From an uncultured Clostridia bacterium (GTDB taxonomy: Bacteria; Bacillota; Clostridia; Christensenellales; UBA1242): a DNA stretch of 54,355 nucleotides. Each line of letters starts with the position of its first letter. Position 1 is the stretch's first letter. The notes beneath the pieces are model-generated. The model ran no database searches. It was not told where the DNA came from and worked only from the letters and a program-made list of their open reading frames with translations. Location of the stretch: contig CALWPD010000004.1 of the NCBI GenBank assembly GCA_944383335.1, positions 1 to 54,355 of the forward strand, in the 5' to 3' direction. Positions 51,528 to 54,355 of this stretch are shown one piece after another. Position numbers and translations under genes: made by a program.

Positions 51528-51788
51528 ATGGATTACTATATTGTAGTTTTTCGTGCAAGGTCGCATACAATTAATTTTGCAAACTTACTCAGTTCATATA
51601 AAGTTCAATGTCAAATAGTAAATACTCCACGAAAAGTCAATGTTTCATGCGGAATTTCTGTCAAATTTTCGCCAAAGGATCTAATAATTGTTGAGAAATT
51701 GTTGTCAAGGCGTAACTTTGATACTTTTGGTGGTATATATCATATTATGGGTATGGGAGATATGCAACGAGTGATAAGATTGAAATAA
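51528..51788 (+). CDS. DUF3343 family protein, putative sulfur/selenium carrier
   Basis: The start ATG at 51528 follows AAAGGAGGA; a longer frame from 51507 lacks a ribosome site. The 86-residue protein has the DUF3343 layout: a first strand YYIVVFRARSHTINFANLL, a helix, RKVNVSCGISVKF with Cys41, and a final LLSRRNFDTFGGIYHIM. The conserved cysteine is proposed in the literature to carry sulfur or selenium. It is divergent from a cysteine desulfurase-like gene, with 52 bp between the two starts, so they may be co-regulated. The function is inferred. Confidence 0.75.
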   Translation: MDYYIVVFRARSHTINFANLLSSYKVQCQIVNTPRKVNVSCGISVKFSPKDLIIVEKLLSRRNFDTFGGIYHIMGMGDMQRVIRLK

Positions 51789-51817
51789 TTGACATGTTCC
51801 TGGTATTTTTGTATAAT
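51789..51817 (+). promoter_or_regulatory. Consensus promoter of U32 gene
   Basis: TTGACA (51789-51794), 17-bp spacer, TATAAT (51812-51817): full consensus, overlapping the DUF3343 stop codon region. Confidence 0.85.
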
Positions 51818-51842
51818 GTTCAGAAATATTAGGAGTAAAAAA

Positions 51843-53045
51843 ATGGCAGAATTATTGGCACCTGCGGGCACTTTTGAAAAAATGGAAACGGCATTTAGAT
51901 TTGGAGCCGATGCGGTTTATTTTGCGGGTAAAAAATTTGGACTTAGAGCTTTTGCTGGAAATTTCTCAGATAATGAAATTGAAGAAGCAACGCGCTATGC
52001 ACATAATATAGGCAAAAAAGTATATATAACAATAAATATTTTGGCCCACGAAAGCGACTTTAATGGATTAAAAGAATACTTGGATGAATTGGTTAAGTAC
52101 AAAGTTGATGCAGTCATTGTTTCAGATCTTGGCATTATTGAGTTTATTCGAAATTATGCACCTACACTTACAATTCATGTAAGCACTCAAGCTAATATAC
52201 TAAACAGTTATGCTATTAACTTTTTAGCCAAAATGGGTGTTAAACGCATAATTTTGGCTAGAGAACTATCCATTGATGAAATTAAACAAATTAAAGCCAA
52301 AATATCAAAAGATATAGAGCTTGAAGCATTTGTTCATGGTGCAATGTGTATTGCATATAGTGGTAGATGTTTGCTTTCAAACTATTTAACAGGGAGAGAT
52401 GCCAATCGTGGCGCTTGTGCTCAGGCTTGTAGGTGGGAGTACACAATCACTGAGAAATCTCGCAAAGGAGATCAGTATCCAATAGAAGAAGACAACAGAG
52501 GAACATATATCTTAAACTCAAAAGATTTAATGATGATTGAACATCTTTCCGAGCTTGAAAGCGCGGGCATAACAAGTTTTAAGATCGAAGGAAGAATGAA
52601 ATCTCCTTATTATGTAGCCAACGTTGTAAATGCATATAGGCGTGCATTGGATAAAGGGAAACTGAGTCATGAAGATCTAAACATGTTAAAGAATGAACTA
52701 CAAAAGTCAAGCCACAGGAAATACACTACTGGTTTTTACCTTGGTGCAAATGACAAAGAGTGTTTAAAATCTTCTTCGCCAATTCAGTCCTATGAATATA
52801 TGGCTTATGTTATAGGAGATAGTGATGGTGAGAAAACTCTTATTGAACAAAGAAATCGATTCAAAATAGGAGATGAACTTGAAGTCTTGTCGCCAACTGA
52901 TTGCTTTAACAAAATTATAAAATTGGAAAAGATGACTGATATAAATGGCTGTGATGTATTGGATGCAAAAATTGTTCAACAGAAATTATATATTTATACA
53001 GACTTGCCACTAGAAAAAGGTGATATATTAAGAAAAAAAATATAG
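51843..53045 (+). CDS. U32 family peptidase-like protein (TrhP/RlhA-type, probable tRNA hydroxylation)
   Basis: The start at 51843 (MAELLAPAGTFEKMETAF) follows TAGGAG and the promoter; the frame upstream to 51789 lies over the promoter and is not coding. The 400-residue protein has the U32 signatures: LLAPAGTFEKMETAFRFGADAVYFAG (given in parts: LLAPAGTFEKM and FGADAVYFAG), and ELEAFVHGAMCIAYSGRCLLSNYL. The cysteine cluster GACAQACRWEY joins the two Cys in the second signature for an iron-sulfur site. Family members in Bacillus and E. coli (TrhP, RlhA) hydroxylate tRNA or rRNA, so peptidase activity is doubtful. Which RNA it acts on is not certain. Confidence 0.88.
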   Translation: MAELLAPAGTFEKMETAFRFGADAVYFAGKKFGLRAFAGNFSDNEIEEATRYAHNIGKKVYITINILAHESDFNGLKEYLDELVKYKVDAVIVSDLGIIEFIRNYAPTLTIHVSTQANILNSYAINFLAKMGVKRIILARELSIDEIKQIKAKISKDIELEAFVHGAMCIAYSGRCLLSNYLTGRDANRGACAQACRWEYTITEKSRKGDQYPIEEDNRGTYILNSKDLMMIEHLSELESAGITSFKIEGRMKSPYYVANVVNAYRRALDKGKLSHEDLNMLKNELQKSSHRKYTTGFYLGANDKECLKSSSPIQSYEYMAYVIGDSDGEKTLIEQRNRFKIGDELEVLSPTDCFNKIIKLEKMTDINGCDVLDAKIVQQKLYIYTDLPLEKGDILRKKI

Positions 53046-53062
53046 AATTTGAAAAAAAACCT

Positions 53063-53096
53063 AAAAAAATGCACCATCCAAGTGATGCATTTTTTT
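53063..53096 (+). terminator. Two-way terminator between U32 gene and tRNA genes
   Basis: AAAAAAATGCA / TGCATTTTTTT with a 12-nt loop. It can serve the plus-strand U32 gene and the minus-strand tRNA operon. Confidence 0.85.
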
Positions 53097-53099
53097 GAT

Positions 53100-53176
53100 T
53101 GGTGGGCTTGGAGGAATTCGAATCCCCGACCTTTGCCTTAGAAGGGCACTGCTCTATCCAACTGAGCTACAAACCC
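53100..53176 (-). tRNA. tRNA-Arg (anticodon TCT)
   Basis: On the minus strand the acceptor stem GGGTTTG pairs with CAAGCCC, followed by A and an encoded CCA. The anticodon arm is TGCC-CTTCTAA-GGCA with TCT at the anticodon. The T arm is GGGGA-TTCGAAT-TCCTC. D arm TAGCTCAGTTGGATAGAGC is normal. It is co-transcribed after tRNA-Gly. Confidence 0.95.
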
Positions 53177-53189
53177 ATGTGGTGGATGG

Positions 53190-53263
53190 TGGAGCGGGTG
53201 AAGGGAATCGGACCCTCGCGACCAGCTTGGAAGGCTGGGACTCTACCACTGAGCTACACCCGC
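53190..53263 (-). tRNA. tRNA-Gly (anticodon TCC)
   Basis: On the minus strand the acceptor GCGGGTG pairs with CACCCGC, with T and an encoded CCA. The anticodon arm is CCAGC-CTTCCAA-GCTGG with TCC at the anticodon. The D arm TAGCTCAGTGGTAGAG and T arm with TCCGATT are normal. It is the first gene of the two-tRNA operon. Confidence 0.95.
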
Positions 53264-53280
53264 ACATAAAAACATATAAC

Positions 53281-53309
53281 ATTTTAGCATAAGTAATATT
53301 TCTTGTCAA
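53281..53309 (-). promoter_or_regulatory. Promoter of the tRNA-Gly/tRNA-Arg operon
   Basis: On the minus strand TTGACA (53309-53304), 17-bp spacer, and TAAAAT (53286-53281), about 17 bp before the tRNA-Gly 5' end. Confidence 0.8.
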
Positions 53310-53326
53310 CGAATTTGTAAAAAATA

Positions 53327-53364
53327 TTTACTTATGATTGTATGTGTGCTAATATCATAACATG
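53327..53364 (+). promoter_or_regulatory. Leaderless-type promoter of RNHCP gene
   Basis: TTTACT (53327-53332), 17-bp spacer, TAATAT (53350-53355), then 6 nt to the ATG at 53362; no Shine-Dalgarno sequence. Confidence 0.6.
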
Positions 53365-53691
53365 ACTAAGTTGTTTTCAAAAAATGATAATAGTTTTATT
53401 TGCGAAAATTGTCATACATTAGTAAATAAACTAGGTTACACATCACGAGATCATTGTTCAAGATGTTTATGTAGTAAACATGTTGATATTATGCCGGGTG
53501 ATAGAAAAAATGAATGCCGAGGGTTGATGGTTCCTATTTCTTGTACAATTTCTGCAAAAAAAGGTTATATCATTACTTACAAGTGTACAAAATGTGGGGC
53601 TGTCCATAACAATAAAGCAGCAAGTGATGATGATTTTAAAGTTATAATGTCCGTGATGAATGGTACATATGATAAAATGTTTATAAATTAA
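53362..53691 (+). CDS. RNHCP domain protein
   Basis: The 109-residue protein is of the RNHCP family, named for conserved residues (Arg, Asn, His, Cys, Pro). It shows FICENCHTLV with Cys14 and Cys17, the RDHCSRCLCSKHVD segment with His31, Cys32, Cys35, Cys37 and His40, Cys52 in NECRGLM, and CTKCGAVHNNK with Cys75 and Cys78. Several zinc sites are likely. The family has no assigned function. The gene is monocistronic and its promoter gives a leaderless mRNA. Confidence 0.85.
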   Translation: MTKLFSKNDNSFICENCHTLVNKLGYTSRDHCSRCLCSKHVDIMPGDRKNECRGLMVPISCTISAKKGYIITYKCTKCGAVHNNKAASDDDFKVIMSVMNGTYDKMFIN

Positions 53692-53760
53692 GAAAAAGCG
53701 ACAAAATTCAAAAAATTATATATGTTCTATAATGTTACTTTAGTTATTGAAAGCGTGAAT

Positions 53761-54070
53761 TTGTAATTTTGAACGTTTATTAGTTATTTCAAGTATTTTT
53801 TAGTTGTTATTGGGTATTTGCATATATTATGAGTATTTTTTAGATGTTTTAAGTTTATTTCAAGCTTTTTGAATATTTTTTAGTTTATTTAAGATTTTTT
53901 TTGTACTATTAATTTCTTTTTGTTCTTAATCAGTTATTCTTAAGATTATTGAGTAATTTTAAGTTTATTTGGTTTTTTATAAATTATCTAGTCATTCTTA
54001 TGATTATTAATTCTTTATTAAGTTTTTTTGATTATTTTAAGTACTTTTCAGTTATTTTAATCTTCTTTAG
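53761..54070 (+). repeat. Degenerate ~10-bp phased T-tract array
   Basis: In this part of the gene-free stretch after 53691, runs of T recur at close to 10-bp steps (for example AAGTATTTTT at 53791, GAGTATTTTT at 53831, GAATATTTTT at 53871, with TAGATGTTTT, AAGTTTATTT and CAAGCTTTTT between). The strand is T-rich and poor in C. No frame is open. Phased T tracts of this kind are known to bend DNA. Confidence 0.6.
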
Positions 54071-54093
54071 TCATTCCTAGCAAATCTTAAACT

Positions 54094-54230
54094 GTCATTC
54101 TGAGCGAAGCGAAGAATCTCTAACCATTGAGATCCTTCGTCAGCCGTCAAGGAAGCAATTCTCAGGATGACACACCACACATTGTCATTCTGAGACGGAC
54201 CAGAAGAGCGTCGACCAACGAAGAATCTCA
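54094..54230 (+). repeat. Second cluster of dispersed palindromic repeats
   Basis: A short plus copy (54094-54120, GTCATTCTGAG to GAATCTC), a minus copy (54127-54171, TTGAGATCC to CTCAGGATGAC) and a longer plus copy (54184-54230) follow in order. They belong to the same family as 11941-12141. A 12-bp direct repeat GGCCCTTCGCAT occurs at about 54235 and 54343. Confidence 0.75.
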
Positions 54231-54280
54231 TGGGGCCCTTCGCATACTCTCAGGGCGACTAAAATATCGTGGTTCCAAAA

Positions 54281-54318
54281 AATACTCGTATAAAGTTTGA
54301 CTATACGAGTATTTTTCG
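54281..54318 (+). repeat. Hairpin repeat, copy 2 (first copy at 11901)
   Basis: AATACTCGTAT and ATACGAGTATT arms around AAAGTTTGACT, almost identical to 11901-11938. In both clusters it flanks the palindromic repeats, but on opposite sides relative to them. Confidence 0.7.
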
Positions 54319-54355
54319 TATATACTAAACATGACACATGAGGCCCTTCGCATGG

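Noticed and set aside
53761-54070. CRISPR array
   Set aside because: The repeated units are about 10 bp, degenerate and without spacers; no cas genes are present.

Overview
The window looks like a chromosomal piece of a low-GC (about 30 % by eye), Gram-positive anaerobe of the Bacillota, probably an uncultured gut member of the Clostridia. The basis is gene content: pyruvate:ferredoxin oxidoreductase, Pta-AckA fermentation, the cluster rpmF-plsX-rnc-smc-ftsY, FeoAB, sporulation-associated families (YlbJ, YlmC/YmxH, YkvI), BspA-type leucine-rich surface proteins and Bacillota-only small families (YjzC, DUF4364, DUF3343). Canonical Spo0A-type boxes are also present. No phage, transposase, CRISPR array or rRNA gene was seen. 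The genus cannot be named from the sequence alone.

Layout. 1-5.9 kb: surface and envelope genes (truncated BspA-like protein, YjzC-like, bacterial PH-domain protein, 1106-residue Ig-like wall protein). 5.9-11.9 kb: TPR protein, a shikimate-kinase-like pseudoenzyme overlapping transketolase, the hibernation factor HPF, a lipoprotein and an orphan degenerate ABC ATPase. 11.9-12.3 kb: non-coding dispersed repeats. 12.3-15.9 kb: an NMT1/SsuA-type ABC importer and a convergent YkvI-like carrier. 16-21.7 kb: a secreted protein, a DUF4364-ATPase-permease efflux operon on the minus strand, an unrecognised protein and YlbJ. 21.8-30.5 kb: pta-ackA, then rpmF, plsX, rnc, smc and ftsY, tightly packed. 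30.5-32.6 kb: a secreted protein preceded by three tandem Spo0A-like boxes and a promoter whose spacer contains 15 G. 32.6-53 kb: housekeeping genes (PFOR, truA, rplM-rpsI, trxB, nrdR, feoAB, der-plsY, polA, a desulfurase/DUF3343 pair, a U32 protein) plus a pseudo-adenylate-cyclase. 53-54.4 kb: tRNA-Arg and tRNA-Gly, an RNHCP protein, a 300-bp phased T-tract tract and a second cluster of the dispersed repeats.

How genes work together: transketolase feeds pentose phosphates; PFOR, Pta and AckA form the pyruvate to acetyl-CoA to acetate/ATP route; PlsX and PlsY are successive steps in phospholipid initiation; FtsY, Smc, RNase III, Der, L32, L13, S9 and HPF serve secretion, chromosome and ribosome functions; TrxB and NrdR concern thiol redox and deoxynucleotide control; FeoAB imports ferrous iron for iron-sulfur enzymes.

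The most interesting signals are (1) the poly-G promoter with upstream triple 0A boxes before the secreted protein at 30732; (2) five genes whose start codon lies exactly 6-7 nt after a well-formed -10 box, implying leaderless mRNAs; (3) three proteins that keep a recognisable enzyme fold but lack key catalytic residues (shikimate-kinase-like, ABC ATPase, class III cyclase); and (4) the phased T-tract region at 53.76-54.07 kb. All assignments rest on reading the sequence and on knowledge of families; no search was run.
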